Assembly (NCBI GenBank): GCA_900543475.1 | Contig: UQRU01000022.1 | Location: 1-26,050, forward strand | Source: an uncultured Eubacteriales bacterium | GTDB taxonomy: Bacteria; Bacillota; Clostridia; Christensenellales; CAG-138 | Direction of reading: 5' to 3' | DNA: 26,050 nucleotides | Shown: positions 1-8,509 of the stretch, piece after piece | How positions within the stretch are numbered: position 1 is the stretch's first letter | Layout: each line of letters opens with the position of its first letter | Notes under the pieces: model-generated | The model's input: the letters and a program-made list of their open reading frames with translations, nothing else | The model's database searches: none | Told to the model about the DNA's origin: nothing | Program-made: the position numbers and the translations under genes

Positions 1-8
1 CGCGCGCT

Positions 9-80
9 GGGAGGCCGGCGGCCTTTGGCCGCCGGCCTCCCGGTTCGCGGGCCGGGGCCGTAGGCCCCGGCCTGCGAACC
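9..80. repeat. Two adjacent GC-rich perfect/near-perfect hairpins
   Basis: Two inverted repeats lie back to back. Arms 9-23 and 27-41 are a perfect 15-bp match around a TTT loop. Arms 42-59 and 63-80 match over 18 bp with one mismatch (a G-U or A-C pair, depending on strand) around a GTA loop. Neither is followed by a T-run, so they do not look like simple intrinsic terminators. They resemble REP-like intergenic palindromes. They sit at the very edge of the window, and similar short-loop palindromes lie at the other edge, which would fit an assembly broken at repeats (inference). Confidence 0.75.
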
Positions 81-115
81 GCCGCCGCCCCCGGGGGGAC
101 GCTGGGTTTATAAGC

Positions 116-138
116 AAAGAAAAAGCCCCTTGCGGGGC
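116..138 (-). terminator. Intrinsic terminator of acpP
   Basis: Read on the minus strand, a 5-bp GC stem (arms 134-138 and 125-129, loop GCAA) is followed directly by a U-rich tract (116-124). It begins about 33 bases after the acpP stop codon. A second nested hairpin at 141-166 (arms TGCC/GGCA and TGGGC/GCCCA) lies between the stop codon and this terminator. Confidence 0.8.
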
Positions 139-170
139 AATGCCAAATGGGCTCGCTGCCCAGGCATGGT

Positions 171-392
171 TTAGGCGGTCAATCCCACCTGTTGCAATAG
201 ATCGCCCACCGTGCTGATGGACGTATCATCCTCGATCAGCACATCAAACTCCTCTTCCACGGAAAGCACCAGCTCCGTCATATCCAGGGAGTCCAGGTGC
301 AGCTGATCCGCAGTGGATTCCGGGGTGATCTGTTCTTCCGGCACACCCGTCATCTCGTGCACCATTTCGCGCAAACGCGCAAAACTATCCAT
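171..392 (-). CDS. acpP: Acyl carrier protein
   Basis: This is a 73-residue acidic four-helix acyl carrier protein. The phosphopantetheine attachment site is the Ser in the motif HLDSLDMTE (Ser35). The motif and the usual 75-80 residue length fit AcpP, the soluble cytoplasmic carrier of growing acyl chains in type II fatty-acid synthesis. The ATG at 392 has a GGAGGAA ribosome-binding site eight bases upstream (401-407). The gene stands alone, has its own strong promoter and terminator, and diverges from the metallo-beta-lactamase-fold gene. No fab genes lie beside it here. A specialised ACP for another pathway cannot be excluded, but nothing nearby suggests one. Confidence 0.93.
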   Translation of the reverse strand: MDSFARLREMVHEMTGVPEEQITPESTADQLHLDSLDMTELVLSVEEEFDVLIEDDTSISTVGDLLQQVGLTA

Positions 393-465
393 ATTGATGA
401 TTCCTCCTGGCGAAAATTACTCGCCTTACATATTACTGCTTTTTTTGCAGAAAAATTACCTGAAT

Positions 466-494
466 ATTGTATCTTCCCCACTACAAAATGTCAA
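466..494 (-). promoter_or_regulatory. SigA-type promoter of acpP
   Basis: On the minus strand a perfect -35 TTGACA (489-494) is separated by exactly 17 bases from a -10 TACAAT (466-471, 5 of 6 consensus). The predicted start is near 459, which gives a leader of about 66 nt before the acpP ATG at 392. Confidence 0.85.
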
Positions 495-502
495 CCAAAA
501 GG

Positions 503-531
503 TTTTTTCCGCAAAGTATGGTATTTATAAT
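503..531 (+). promoter_or_regulatory. Probable promoter of the MBL-fold gene
   Basis: A perfect -10 TATAAT lies at 526-531, 47 bases upstream of the ATG at 579. The -35 position (503-508, TTTTTT) is a poor match, so the call rests mainly on the -10 box. It is back to back with the acpP promoter. Confidence 0.5.
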
Positions 532-578
532 GCAAATGTAATACAATATATGGGTATATTACCAACCGGGAGGTTCCA

Positions 579-1673
579 ATGGGGAAAAAGAGCAGCGACA
601 AACAGCGCAAGAGCTTATTTTATAAGATCCTAGTTTTGGTGATCCTGCTGGCATTTTCTGTATTTTTGTATTGTGCGGAGCAGGATGTAACCCCTGTGGA
701 AGCCCTGCAATACCTGTTGGGCCAAACGGAACTGGATCAGCTGCCGGATATGCCTGCCATTACGGATATCCCCCACCTGGAAGAGCTGGAGGAATGGTTG
801 CCGGAGGAAAGCCCAAGCCCTTCGGAATCGGCTTCGCCCACGCCGCTGCCTCAGGGCACGGCAGATGCCGGCTCTGACCCAGGCATTCAACAGACCAGCG
901 GGATGCACGCCTATATTCTGGACGTGGGCCAGGGCAGCTGTGCCTTCATCCGCTCGCCAGGGGGCTATACCATGCTGATCGATGCGGCGGAGAGCCAGTA
1001 TTACCCGGTGATCGAAGAATTCCTCCAGGAGCAGGGGGTAGAACGACTGGACGTGGTGGTGGCCAGCCATCCCCATAGCGACCATATAGGCGCCATGGCC
1101 AAGGTGATCCAAAATTTTGAGATCGGCGCCTTCTATTTGCCGGATAAGCCCCACACCACCGCCACCTACGAACGGATGATCCAAGCCCTGGAGGATAAGG
1201 AGGTAGCCGTCTACCCTGCTGCCGGCAGCAAAGACGCCGCCATTGCCTGGGACCCTCTGGTTACGGCTTCCATCCTATCCCCTGTGGAAGGGGTATCCTA
1301 TGACGATCTAAACAACGTAAGCGCTGTGATCCGCCTATCCTACGGGGACACCTCCATCCTATTCCCAGGGGATGCAGAAGACGAAGCCCAAGAGATCATG
1401 CTATCCAAGCTGCCCCTGTCCTGCTTCCCATCCTCCGTATTGGTCATCGCCCATCACGGCAGTTCCAACGCCTCCAGCGATCCCTTCCTACAGGCTGTGG
1501 ACCCCTCCCTGGCGGTGATCTCCGTAGGGGAAGGCAATGACTATGGCCATCCCCATCAGGAGGTGCTGGATAAGCTGGAGCGGATGGGCATTCCCTATTA
1601 CCGCACCGATGAAAATGGCACCGTCCACATCCTGCTCAACGGCAAAAAGGTGCAGGTAGAGACCCAGCGTTAG
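579..1673 (+). CDS. Membrane-anchored ComEC-like MBL-fold hydrolase
   Basis: The protein has 364 residues. A basic N-terminus is followed by one hydrophobic segment (about residues 15-33). Next come a Glu/Pro/Ser-rich linker (about 55-105) and a metallo-beta-lactamase fold from about residue 110. Visible metal motifs are HPHSDH (about residues 164-169), FPGDAED (about 263) and IAHHGSS (about 290), with a C-terminal GHPHQEV and a DENGTVHI strand. This is the pattern of the MBL domain of ComEC/Rec2, but the ComEC channel domain is absent. Such free-standing proteins are common in Firmicutes as exported MBL proteins of uncertain substrate; nuclease or phosphodiesterase activity is only an inference. 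The lipobox is not convincing, so I expect a single-pass anchor with the domain outside the cell. The ATG at 579 has a GGGAGG site at 568-573. Confidence 0.85.
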   Translation: MGKKSSDKQRKSLFYKILVLVILLAFSVFLYCAEQDVTPVEALQYLLGQTELDQLPDMPAITDIPHLEELEEWLPEESPSPSESASPTPLPQGTADAGSDPGIQQTSGMHAYILDVGQGSCAFIRSPGGYTMLIDAAESQYYPVIEEFLQEQGVERLDVVVASHPHSDHIGAMAKVIQNFEIGAFYLPDKPHTTATYERMIQALEDKEVAVYPAAGSKDAAIAWDPLVTASILSPVEGVSYDDLNNVSAVIRLSYGDTSILFPGDAEDEAQEIMLSKLPLSCFPSSVLVIAHHGSSNASSDPFLQAVDPSLAVISVGEGNDYGHPHQEVLDKLERMGIPYYRTDENGTVHILLNGKKVQVETQR

Positions 1674-1712
1674 GCTGCGGCGGCCTGTCCCAAGGCTGCG
1701 GTTGCCCGGCCC

Positions 1713-1853
<141 letters not shown>

Positions 1854-1871
1854 CAACAGCGGAACAAAACC

Positions 1872-1907
1872 AACGGGGCTGTCCGGCAATGGCTGGACAG
1901 CCCCGTT
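1872..1907. terminator. Bidirectional terminator between MBL gene and rpsO
   Basis: A perfect 13-bp stem (1872-1884 and 1895-1907) closes a 10-base loop. On the plus strand it runs into TTTTCGTT (1906-1913). On the minus strand it runs into GGTTTTGTT. It lies 27 bases after the rpsO stop codon and about 200 bases after the MBL-fold gene, so it can serve both convergent transcripts. Confidence 0.85.
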
Positions 1908-1934
1908 TTCGTTGGGTGAACCCAGGATGGTTTC

Positions 1935-2192
1935 TTATTTACGCAGACCCAGGCTGGCAACGATGGCACGATACCGCTCAATGTCCTTATCCTTGAGGTA
2001 ATTGAGCAGGCCCCGGCGCTGACCTACCATCTTAAGCAGGCCCCGGCGGGAATGGTGATCCTTTTTGTTGAGCTTAAGGTGCTCGTTGAGGTGATTGATC
2101 CGCTGGGTGAGCAGCGCGATCTGGACCTCAGGGGAACCGGTGTCGCCCTCGTGGCGGCCATACTGGGCAATGATCTCGGCTTTGGTTGGCAT
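1935..2192 (-). CDS. rpsO: 30S ribosomal protein S15
   Basis: The protein has 85 residues (E. coli S15 has 89). It shows the S15 signature throughout: [19 protein letters not shown], then [16 protein letters not shown] and the basic [11 protein letters not shown] segment that contacts 16S rRNA at the helix 20/22 junction. The reading frame stays open upstream to 2264, but the start at 2192 is preferred. It gives the family N-terminus MPTKAEII and has an AGGAGGA site at 2201-2207. The gene has its own extended -10 promoter and ends at a strong terminator. In many bacteria pnp follows rpsO; here the next gene is convergent and pnp is absent. Confidence 0.97.
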   Translation of the reverse strand: MPTKAEIIAQYGRHEGDTGSPEVQIALLTQRINHLNEHLKLNKKDHHSRRGLLKMVGQRRGLLNYLKDKDIERYRAIVASLGLRK

Positions 2193-2289
2193 ACGAAAAA
2201 TCCTCCTAAACTTAGTATCCCCGAAAGCCGAGCATGACGTTGGAGACGCGCCAAACGCAGCCATCGGTTGTGCTATCTATAGCTTTATT

Positions 2290-2318
2290 ACTATACCATA
2301 TGCCAGGGGGGTTGTAAA
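2290..2318 (-). promoter_or_regulatory. Promoter of rpsO
   Basis: On the minus strand a -35 TTTACA (2313-2318) is followed after 17 bases by -10 TATAGT (2290-2295), with the extended -10 dinucleotide TG. The predicted start near 2283 gives a leader of about 90 nt before rpsO, long enough to hold an S15-binding structure. No convincing terminator separates ribF from this promoter, so some read-through from ribF is likely. Confidence 0.8.
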
Positions 2319-2393
2319 TAGTCCCCCGGCAAAAATCAACAACTTGGGGGAATATCGCCGTTCAAGGGGGGCAACTGCCCGCCAGGGGGCCGG

Positions 2394-3140
2394 CTAATCC
2401 AGGGGCAAGTTGAAATCCACGCCCAGCACCGGCTGAGGAGAGGGGGCGTCCTGGGGGAAGTACAAGCGGACGGGCTGTTTCACGTCCATGATCTCCACGA
2501 TGCAGGGGCGGGACCGGCTGCTATCCAATGCCAGCCAGGCCGTGTAGGTGCCGGGGCGGGGAATGACCAGGGTCGGAGCGGGGTAGAACAGCCGCGTTCC
2601 CCCATAGCCGTCCTGTAGGTCGCCTTCCAGCCGGTAGTGCCGGCCCAGCATGGCGGCAGCGTCCTCCACCTGGCCATTTTCCAGGGATTGCCGGATCCGG
2701 GTGCTGGAAATGGGGGCGTTGCCATAGACCTCCGGGGGGATCTCATAGGCCTCAAAGCCCATTGCCTTTCCCAGTTCCCGGAGCATGGCCATGTTTCCCG
2801 CCCCATGGTTGCCAAAGGTGTAATTGAAGCCCCCCACCGCGGCGCCCATATGGTAGGTTTCCAGCAGCATCCGTACAAAGTCCGGCGGCTCCATGGCCGC
2901 GTATTCCCGGCTGAAGGGCACGGTCACCACCGGGCAAAAGCCGCCCAGCATGGCGATGCGGGCCTGATGGGACATGAGCAGGCCCGGGGTTTTATAAAAG
3001 GCCTCCAAGGGATGGTTGGAAAAGGTATAGATCAACGGCTGCATCCCCTGTTCCCGGGCGATGCTGCAGGTCGCGTCGATGAGTCGCCGGTGACCCCGGT
3101 GGACCCCGTCAAAGGTCCCCAGGGCGATCACATTATCCAT
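2394..3140 (-). CDS. ribF: RibF-like FMN adenylyltransferase, kinase domain degenerate
   Basis: The N-terminal nucleotidyltransferase half (about residues 1-150) is typical of RibF. It has GTFDGVHRGH at 8-17, the loop NYTFGNHGAGN at 106-116 and ISSTRIRQSL at 144-153. These residues bind ATP and FMN in FAD synthesis. The C-terminal riboflavin-kinase half is only about 80 residues instead of about 125. Its nucleotide and Mg motif, normally G(F/Y)PTAN, reads YPAPT (186-190), and the later conserved Glu region is not recognisable. The protein totals 248 residues against about 310 for bifunctional RibF. I infer that FMN adenylyltransferase activity is kept and flavokinase activity is doubtful. The ATG at 3140 overlaps the truB stop by 8 bases, with TCCTCC (3152-3157) on the plus strand as its Shine-Dalgarno complement. 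It is the last gene of the rimP operon. Confidence 0.88.
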   Translation of the reverse strand: MDNVIALGTFDGVHRGHRRLIDATCSIAREQGMQPLIYTFSNHPLEAFYKTPGLLMSHQARIAMLGGFCPVVTVPFSREYAAMEPPDFVRMLLETYHMGAAVGGFNYTFGNHGAGNMAMLRELGKAMGFEAYEIPPEVYGNAPISSTRIRQSLENGQVEDAAAMLGRHYRLEGDLQDGYGGTRLFYPAPTLVIPRPGTYTAWLALDSSRSRPCIVEIMDVKQPVRLYFPQDAPSPQPVLGVDFNLPLD

Positions 3141-4035
3141 GAATGCTGTCGTCCTCCGTCAAAAATAGGCGCATATGCAAGCCCTCCGGGCCTTGCTGGC
3201 CAATGCCCCAGAATTGTTCTTCCACATAGAGGCGTACCGGGCCCTTCGGGATCTCCTGCCCGGGCAGCTGGATGGCGCTACCGTTTTGCAGGCGCTTGCG
3301 CTGGGCGGGTTCCAGATGAAGCGCCACCTGGGGTAGGTGGGCCAGGGCAGCTTCCGGGGGGAGCAAGGCCTGATCCAGGCTGCCCGCCTCCCGCAGGGCC
3401 TGCAATTCCTCCAACGTCCAGGCATGATCCAAGGAAAAGCGCCCGCTGCGGCTGCGCAAAAGAAAGGACAGATGGGCTGGGGCGTCCAGGGCCGCGCCCA
3501 AGTCCTGGCAAAGGGTGCGGACATAGGTGCCCCGGCTACAGGAAACATCCAGCAAAAATCTTTGGGGGCCGGTTTGCTCCACCAGTTCCAACCGGTGGAT
3601 ATATACTTGCCGGCGCTTTTCCACCGGCGCTTCCCCAGCCCTGGCCAGCTCATAGAGCTTTTTGCCCCCGGATTTCAAGGCGCTGTACATGGGGGCGATC
3701 TGCTCCTGGGGGCCTAAAAAGCCAGGCAACGCCTTGGCCAGCGCCGCTTTTGTCACGCTGGTGGGCCGTTGTTCCAGGATGCTGCCATAGGCGTCCTGGG
3801 TGTCCGTGGCCGCCCCAAAGGCGATCTCCGCCAGGTAATCCTTATCCTTGTCCACCAGATAATCAAAAAGCCGGGTAGCCCGGCCGATACAAATGGGCAG
3901 GACCCCCGCCGCGCCTGGGTCCAGGGTGCCGGTATGGCCTACCCGTTTTTCTTGAAACAGCCGCCGCAGGGCCACCACCGCATCGCTGGAGGTCATGCCC
4001 GGGGGCTTTAAGAAATTCACCACGCCGTGTTTCAT
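3133..4035 (-). CDS. truB: tRNA pseudouridine(55) synthase
   Basis: TruB converts U55 of the tRNA T-loop to pseudouridine. The 300-residue protein has the N-terminal KPPGMTSSD motif and the catalytic block GHTGTLDPGAAGVLPI, with catalytic Asp39. CSRGTYVRTLCQDLG follows further on, and a short C-terminal PUA-like region lies after about residue 230. The frame is open to 4074, but the ATG at 4035 is chosen. It gives the family start MKHGVVNFLKPPG, has GGAGG upstream, and forms an ATGA overlap with the nrnA stop codon. Its stop overlaps the ribF start. Both overlaps point to coupled translation in the nrnA-truB-ribF group. Confidence 0.96.
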   Translation of the reverse strand: MKHGVVNFLKPPGMTSSDAVVALRRLFQEKRVGHTGTLDPGAAGVLPICIGRATRLFDYLVDKDKDYLAEIAFGAATDTQDAYGSILEQRPTSVTKAALAKALPGFLGPQEQIAPMYSALKSGGKKLYELARAGEAPVEKRRQVYIHRLELVEQTGPQRFLLDVSCSRGTYVRTLCQDLGAALDAPAHLSFLLRSRSGRFSLDHAWTLEELQALREAGSLDQALLPPEAALAHLPQVALHLEPAQRKRLQNGSAIQLPGQEIPKGPVRLYVEEQFWGIGQQGPEGLHMRLFLTEDDSIHG

Positions 4036-5000
4036 CCCAGCGCCTCCTTGGCCGCTGCCAGGGCCTGGGCCCATACGGCTTCCAAGCCGCCTTTGGCCGT
4101 ATAGCCCGCCGCCCTGGCGTGGCCGCCGCCGCCCAACCGGGCCGCCATGGCGCCCACGTCCGCCCAGCGCTTGGCCCGCAGGCTCACCTTCCAGGTTTCC
4201 GGGCCGCTCTCCTTGAAGAAGACGGCCACCTCCACGCTATCGATATCCCGCACATGGTCGATCACCCCTTCCGTATCCTCTTCCCGGGCGCCGCAGGCTT
4301 CCACCTGGGCCCGGGTCAGGCTGGCCATGCCGATCCGGTCCTGTTCATAGAGCCGGATGCCCCCAATGGCTACCCCCAGCAGCCGCAGCTTGCAAAAGGG
4401 GGTATTCCGATAGACCCGCAGGTTCAGGTCGTAGCCGTTCGCCCCGGCGTCCAGCAGGGCGCCGGCAATGCGCAAGGTATCCCCGGTGGTATTGGAATAG
4501 GAGAAATTCCCCGTATCCGTCATCAGGGCGGTATACAGGCAGGTGGCCAGCTCCGCCGTGATGGGCAAGCCCAAGCTCAGGGCCAGCCTGTAAATCAGTT
4601 CCCCGGTGGCGGCGGCGGTGGGGTCCACCGCGTTGGCGGCGGCATAGGCGTCGTTGGTGGGGTGATGGTCGATGTTATAGGTGGAAGCCGCCTGGGCAAA
4701 GAGGGGTTGGGCTTGTCCCAGCCGGCCCAGGTCCGCGCAGTCCACGCAGATCACATGGGGATACCCCAACGCCTGCTCTGGGGTGCGCAGCTGATCTGCC
4801 AGGGGCAAAAACCCATATAAGGCAGGCGCCCGGTCGGTGCAAACCGCCTCCGCCCGCTTCCCCAGTCGCCGGAGCAACCCCAGCAGGGCCAGGGTGGAAC
4901 CCAGGGCATCCCCGTCTGGGGAAATATGGGCAATGACGGTAAAACCGTCCCGGCTAGTGATATAGTCCCGTAGGCTTTCTATGGCGCGCTGGGGCAGCAT
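4032..5000 (-). CDS. nrnA: DHH-family nanoRNase / pAp phosphatase
   Basis: The protein has 322 residues. The N-terminal DHH domain carries HISPDGDALGS (about 25-35), VDCAD, the signature NIDHHPTND (about 108-116) and MTDTGNFSYS. The C-terminal DHHA1 domain ends with GGGGHARAAGYT. This is the NrnA/YtqI arrangement. NrnA degrades 2-5 nt RNA and dephosphorylates 3'-phosphoadenosine 5'-phosphate using Mn ions. The Asp and His residues of both metal motifs are present. It sits between rbfA (4-base gap) and truB (ATGA overlap), its usual place in Firmicutes. GGAATG just upstream is a weak ribosome-binding site, so coupling to rbfA is likely. Confidence 0.93.
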   Translation of the reverse strand: MLPQRAIESLRDYITSRDGFTVIAHISPDGDALGSTLALLGLLRRLGKRAEAVCTDRAPALYGFLPLADQLRTPEQALGYPHVICVDCADLGRLGQAQPLFAQAASTYNIDHHPTNDAYAAANAVDPTAAATGELIYRLALSLGLPITAELATCLYTALMTDTGNFSYSNTTGDTLRIAGALLDAGANGYDLNLRVYRNTPFCKLRLLGVAIGGIRLYEQDRIGMASLTRAQVEACGAREEDTEGVIDHVRDIDSVEVAVFFKESGPETWKVSLRAKRWADVGAMAARLGGGGHARAAGYTAKGGLEAVWAQALAAAKEALG

Positions 5001-5004
5001 GGCA

Positions 5005-5376
5005 TCATTCCTCGTCTTTCCCTTCGGAGTCTTTCTTGATGCCCAGGCTGTCGATTACCTGGGAAATATGTACGCTGTAGGCGATGGAATCATCCAGCAG
5101 GAATTTGAACTTGGGCAATGCCCTTAGCTGCATCCTGCGGCCCACCTCCCGGGCGATGAAGCCCTCCGCCCCGTTGAGGGCGTTTACGCTTTCCTCCCGG
5201 GGGGCTTGTTCCTTGTCGTATACGCTGACCTTGACCTTGGCCTGCTTCAGGTCGTTGGTGACCTCCACCCCCACGATGGTGGTCATGGGGGAGATCCGGG
5301 GGTCCTTCATTTCCCGCACGATCTGTGCCAAGGTCTTTTTGATCTCCTCGTTCATGCGCTGATAGCGGACTGACAT
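5005..5376 (-). CDS. rbfA: Ribosome-binding factor A
   Basis: RbfA is a small KH-like protein that binds the 30S subunit and helps mature the 5' end of 16S rRNA. The 123-residue protein shows the family start RYQRMNEEIKKTLAQIV, then MKDPRISPMTTIVGVEVTND and a final FKFLLDDSIAYSVHISQVID. Length and motifs are normal. The ATG at 5376 has an AGGAAAG-type site. It lies 53 bases after infB, the usual order, and directly before nrnA. A small GGGCC-TTA-GGCCC palindrome sits in the infB-rbfA gap at 5406-5418. Confidence 0.95.
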   Translation of the reverse strand: MSVRYQRMNEEIKKTLAQIVREMKDPRISPMTTIVGVEVTNDLKQAKVKVSVYDKEQAPREESVNALNGAEGFIAREVGRRMQLRALPKFKFLLDDSIAYSVHISQVIDSLGIKKDSEGKDEE

Positions 5377-5429
5377 GTTCTTTCCTTTCCGCCTTGCCGC
5401 AGCCGGGGCCTAAGGCCCATCGTGGGCTT

Positions 5430-8183
5430 TTACCGCTCCACTTGCTGCATCTCGAAGGCTTCGATCACATCCTCCTCGTGGATGTCGTTGAAATTCTCCA
5501 GGCCGATGCCGCACTCAAAGCCGGCGCTTACTTCCTTCACATCGTCCTTAAACCGCTTGAGGGAAGCGATCTTTCCTTCGTGGATGACCACGCCGTCCCG
5601 CACCACCCGGACCTGGGCGTTGCGGTTCACCTTGCCGCTGTTCACATAGGCGCCGGCAATGGTGCCTACGCCGCTTACCTTGAAGGTGCTGCGCACGGTG
5701 ATCCGGCCCAGCTCCACCTCCTTGAACACCGGGGCGAAGAGGCCCTTCATGGCCTTTTCCATATCCTCGATGGCCTGGTAGATGATCCGGTACAGGCGCA
5801 CGTCCACGTTTTCCCGCTCCGCAGTCTCCCGGGCCATGGCGTCCGGCCGCACGTTGAAGCCGATGACGATGGCATTGGAGGCGGAAGCGAACATGATATC
5901 GCTGGCGGTAATGGCGCCTACGCCGCCGTGGATGCACTTGACCCGCACCTCCTCGTTGGAGAGCTTTTCCAGGGCCTGCTTCACCGCCTCCACGGAACCC
6001 TGTACGTCCGCCTTGACGATGATGTTCAATTCCTTCATCTGGCCTTCCGCGATCTGGTTGAACAGATCGTCCAAGGAGACCTTGCTCATGGCCTTGAGCT
6101 GCTCGGCCTTCTGCTTATCCCGGCGTTCCTCCGCCACCTGGCGGGACAGTTTATCCACTTCCGCCACGTTCATCACGTCGCCGGCGCTGGGCACCTCGGA
6201 GAAGCCCAGCACCTCCACCGGCTGGCTGGGGCCGGCTTCGGTGACCCGGCGGCCCTTGTCGTCCATCATAGCCCGGACCCGGCCATAAGCCGTGCCTGCC
6301 ACGATGGGGTCGCCGATCTTCAGGGTGCCGTTCTGCACCAGCACCGTGGCGATGGGGCCACGGCCCTTATGCAGCTCGGCCTCGATGATGGTGCCCCGGG
6401 CGATCCGGTGGGGATTGGCCTTGAGCTCCAGCATATCCGCCTGGAGCAGCACCATTTCCAATAGGTTGTCAAGGCCCTGCTTGGTTTTGGCGGACACGGG
6501 TACGCAAATGGTATCGCCGCCCCATTCCTCGGTCACCAGGCCGTATTCCGTCAACTGCTGCTTCACCCGCTCCGGATCTGCGGTATCCCGGTCCATCTTA
6601 TTGATGGCCACGATGATGGGGACGCCGGCTGCCTTGGCGTGGTTGATAGCCTCCACGGTCTGGGGCATGATGCCGTCGTCCGCCGCCACCACCAGGATGA
6701 CCACGTCCGTGACCTGGGCGCCCCTGGCCCGCATGGAGGTGAAAGCCTCATGGCCCGGGGTGTCGATGAAGGTGATCTGCCGGCCGTTGCAGGTGACCGT
6801 ATAAGCGCCGATATGCTGGGTGATGCCGCCGGCCTCTCCCTCGGTGATGCTGCTCTGGCGGATGGCGTCCAATAGGCTGGTTTTGCCGTGGTCCACGTGG
6901 CCCATGATGGTGACCACCGGGGGCCGGGGTTCCATATTCTCCTCCGAATCCACCTCGTCCACGCTTTCATTGAGCACGTCCTCAGCGGTCTTGGCCAGCT
7001 GCTGCTCCACCTCGATGCCATACTCGCCGGCGATCAGGGAGCAGGTATCAAAATCGATCTCCTGGTTGATGGTAGCCATGATCCCCAGGATAAACAGCTT
7101 TTTGATGATCTCCGCCGCGGGCTTACCGATCTTCTCGCTCAATTCCTTGACGGTCACCATCTCGGTGGTGAGGACGGCCTTTTCGATGACCACGGGCTCA
7201 GGCTTGTGCATCTGCTGCTGTTTTCTCCTTTGTTTGCGCCCCATGGGGGTTTCGTCATCCCAGGTGATCTTAGGCGCGGCTTCTTTCATCATACTCTTCT
7301 TGGACTTTACCCGCCGGTCCTCTTCCCGGCGGCGGTTGTTGGCGTTGTTCTGATTGGCCCGGGGATTGTCATAATTCCGCTGGGGCACGGCAGGCGCCGG
7401 CATGGGCGCCCGGGCGGCTGGCCGAGGGGCATACCCGTTGGCGCTGGGCCGCTGCTGATATCCGCCTGCATCCCCGCCGCGCCGGTTCTGTTGCTGGGCC
7501 TGGGGCCGAGGCGCCGGCTGGCTGGGCCGCTGCTGATAGTTGGCCTGCTGCTGGGGCCGGGACCGCTCTGGCTGCGGCTGCACAGGCCGGGCCTGGTAGC
7601 CATTGGGTTCCTTGGGCCGAGGCTCGGCCTTGGCGGCTTCCCGGACGGGGGTCGGTTCAGCCGCCTGCTTGGCTGCTGCTTCCACAGGCGGGCGCTCCTG
7701 GCTGGCCGCTGGCGCGGCCTTGCTGGAGCTGGGTTCCGATGGCGCGGCTTCTACCGCCTTAGCCTGGGGTGCAGGGGCAGGGGTAGGCTCTGGCTCCTCC
7801 TGGGCCGGGGCCGTAGGCACCACAACGACCTGCGGCGCATCGTGACGGACAGGCGCCGCCTCCTGCACCGGCGCTGACGCCGGGGCTTCCGGCTGCTTGA
7901 CCGGCGGCGCAGGCAAATCAGCCTCATCGGCCTCATCCGGCGCGCCCACATGGAACGCCAGGTCATCCTCCCGCTCCAACAGCTCCCGAAGGCGTTCGGC
8001 CCGTTCCCGTTCCGCACGTTCCTTGGCGGCCTGCTGTTCCTTTTCCGTCAGCCTGCCCTCCGCCCCTCGAATGGCGTTCAAGGTCTCCCCCAGGGCGTCC
8101 TGGGTCTTCTTGATCCGCTCGAAAAGGCTTTGGGCCTGGGTTTCCAGCTCCTTGGCCGTATCTATCATGTTTTGTTTTGCCAT
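5430..8183 (-). CDS. infB: Translation initiation factor IF-2
   Basis: IF-2 is the GTPase that places fMet-tRNA on the 30S subunit. The protein has 917 residues. A charged coiled-coil-like N-terminus (about 1-80) leads into a long Ala/Pro/Gln-rich disordered stretch with YQQRP-type repeats (about 85-300). The IF2_N domain follows at about 330-400. The G domain starts near residue 420: [14 protein letters not shown] (G1, about 427), DTPGHEAFT (G3), NKMD (G4) and SAK (G5). Domains II-IV follow and end in [20 protein letters not shown]. The ATG at 8183 lies two bases after the ylxQ stop, so translation is probably coupled. The low-complexity region is longer than in many clostridia. Confidence 0.97.
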   Translation of the reverse strand: MAKQNMIDTAKELETQAQSLFERIKKTQDALGETLNAIRGAEGRLTEKEQQAAKERAERERAERLRELLEREDDLAFHVGAPDEADEADLPAPPVKQPEAPASAPVQEAAPVRHDAPQVVVVPTAPAQEEPEPTPAPAPQAKAVEAAPSEPSSSKAAPAASQERPPVEAAAKQAAEPTPVREAAKAEPRPKEPNGYQARPVQPQPERSRPQQQANYQQRPSQPAPRPQAQQQNRRGGDAGGYQQRPSANGYAPRPAARAPMPAPAVPQRNYDNPRANQNNANNRRREEDRRVKSKKSMMKEAAPKITWDDETPMGRKQRRKQQQMHKPEPVVIEKAVLTTEMVTVKELSEKIGKPAAEIIKKLFILGIMATINQEIDFDTCSLIAGEYGIEVEQQLAKTAEDVLNESVDEVDSEENMEPRPPVVTIMGHVDHGKTSLLDAIRQSSITEGEAGGITQHIGAYTVTCNGRQITFIDTPGHEAFTSMRARGAQVTDVVILVVAADDGIMPQTVEAINHAKAAGVPIIVAINKMDRDTADPERVKQQLTEYGLVTEEWGGDTICVPVSAKTKQGLDNLLEMVLLQADMLELKANPHRIARGTIIEAELHKGRGPIATVLVQNGTLKIGDPIVAGTAYGRVRAMMDDKGRRVTEAGPSQPVEVLGFSEVPSAGDVMNVAEVDKLSRQVAEERRDKQKAEQLKAMSKVSLDDLFNQIAEGQMKELNIIVKADVQGSVEAVKQALEKLSNEEVRVKCIHGGVGAITASDIMFASASNAIVIGFNVRPDAMARETAERENVDVRLYRIIYQAIEDMEKAMKGLFAPVFKEVELGRITVRSTFKVSGVGTIAGAYVNSGKVNRNAQVRVVRDGVVIHEGKIASLKRFKDDVKEVSAGFECGIGLENFNDIHEEDVIEAFEMQQVER

Positions 8184-8185
8184 AC

Positions 8186-8509
8186 CTATACACCCCCGTG
8201 TTGATTCGTACCGTCTGCCTCCATAGCAGCGGTCAGCATACGGGCGAACCCGTTATCCGTAACGGCCGCAACCTTGCGGCCATATTTCCCGATGGCGTTT
8301 CCCATATCCGTCAGCACAGCCCATGGAATGCCGGCCCGCTGGCACATGCCCCGGTACCGTTCCAACGTGGCGTCCGACGCCCCGGCGTCCAGCAGCACAA
8401 ACTGGGCCCGTCCGCTTTTCACCGCCTTTTCACAGGCGAAATCCCCGCTCACGCAGCAACCTGCCCGCATGGCAAACCCTGCCGCGCTGCGGATCCGGGC
8501 TTCATCCAT
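8186..8509 (-). CDS. ylxQ: L7Ae-like K-turn RNA-binding protein (YlxQ)
   Basis: This 107-residue protein belongs to the L7Ae/L30e/S12e/Gadd45 family, whose members bind kink-turn RNA. The sequence has the family pattern [13 protein letters not shown], an Ala/Leu-rich middle ([10 protein letters not shown]) and [20 protein letters not shown]. It lies between ylxR and infB, the usual place of the paralogue YlxQ in Firmicutes. The frame is open to 8539, but the ATG at 8509 gives the expected N-terminus. That ATG overlaps the ylxR stop by 8 bases and has GGAG five bases upstream. The exact RNA target is unknown in the family. Confidence 0.88.
   Translation of the reverse strand: MDEARIRSAAGFAMRAGCCVSGDFACEKAVKSGRAQFVLLDAGASDATLERYRGMCQRAGIPWAVLTDMGNAIGKYGRKVAAVTDNGFARMLTAAMEADGTNQHGGV

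Noticed and set aside
2637..3878. A 413-codon plus-strand ORF opposite truB and ribF
   Set aside because: It is a high-G+C antisense shadow of two well-recognised genes, with low-complexity Pro/Gly/Arg content.
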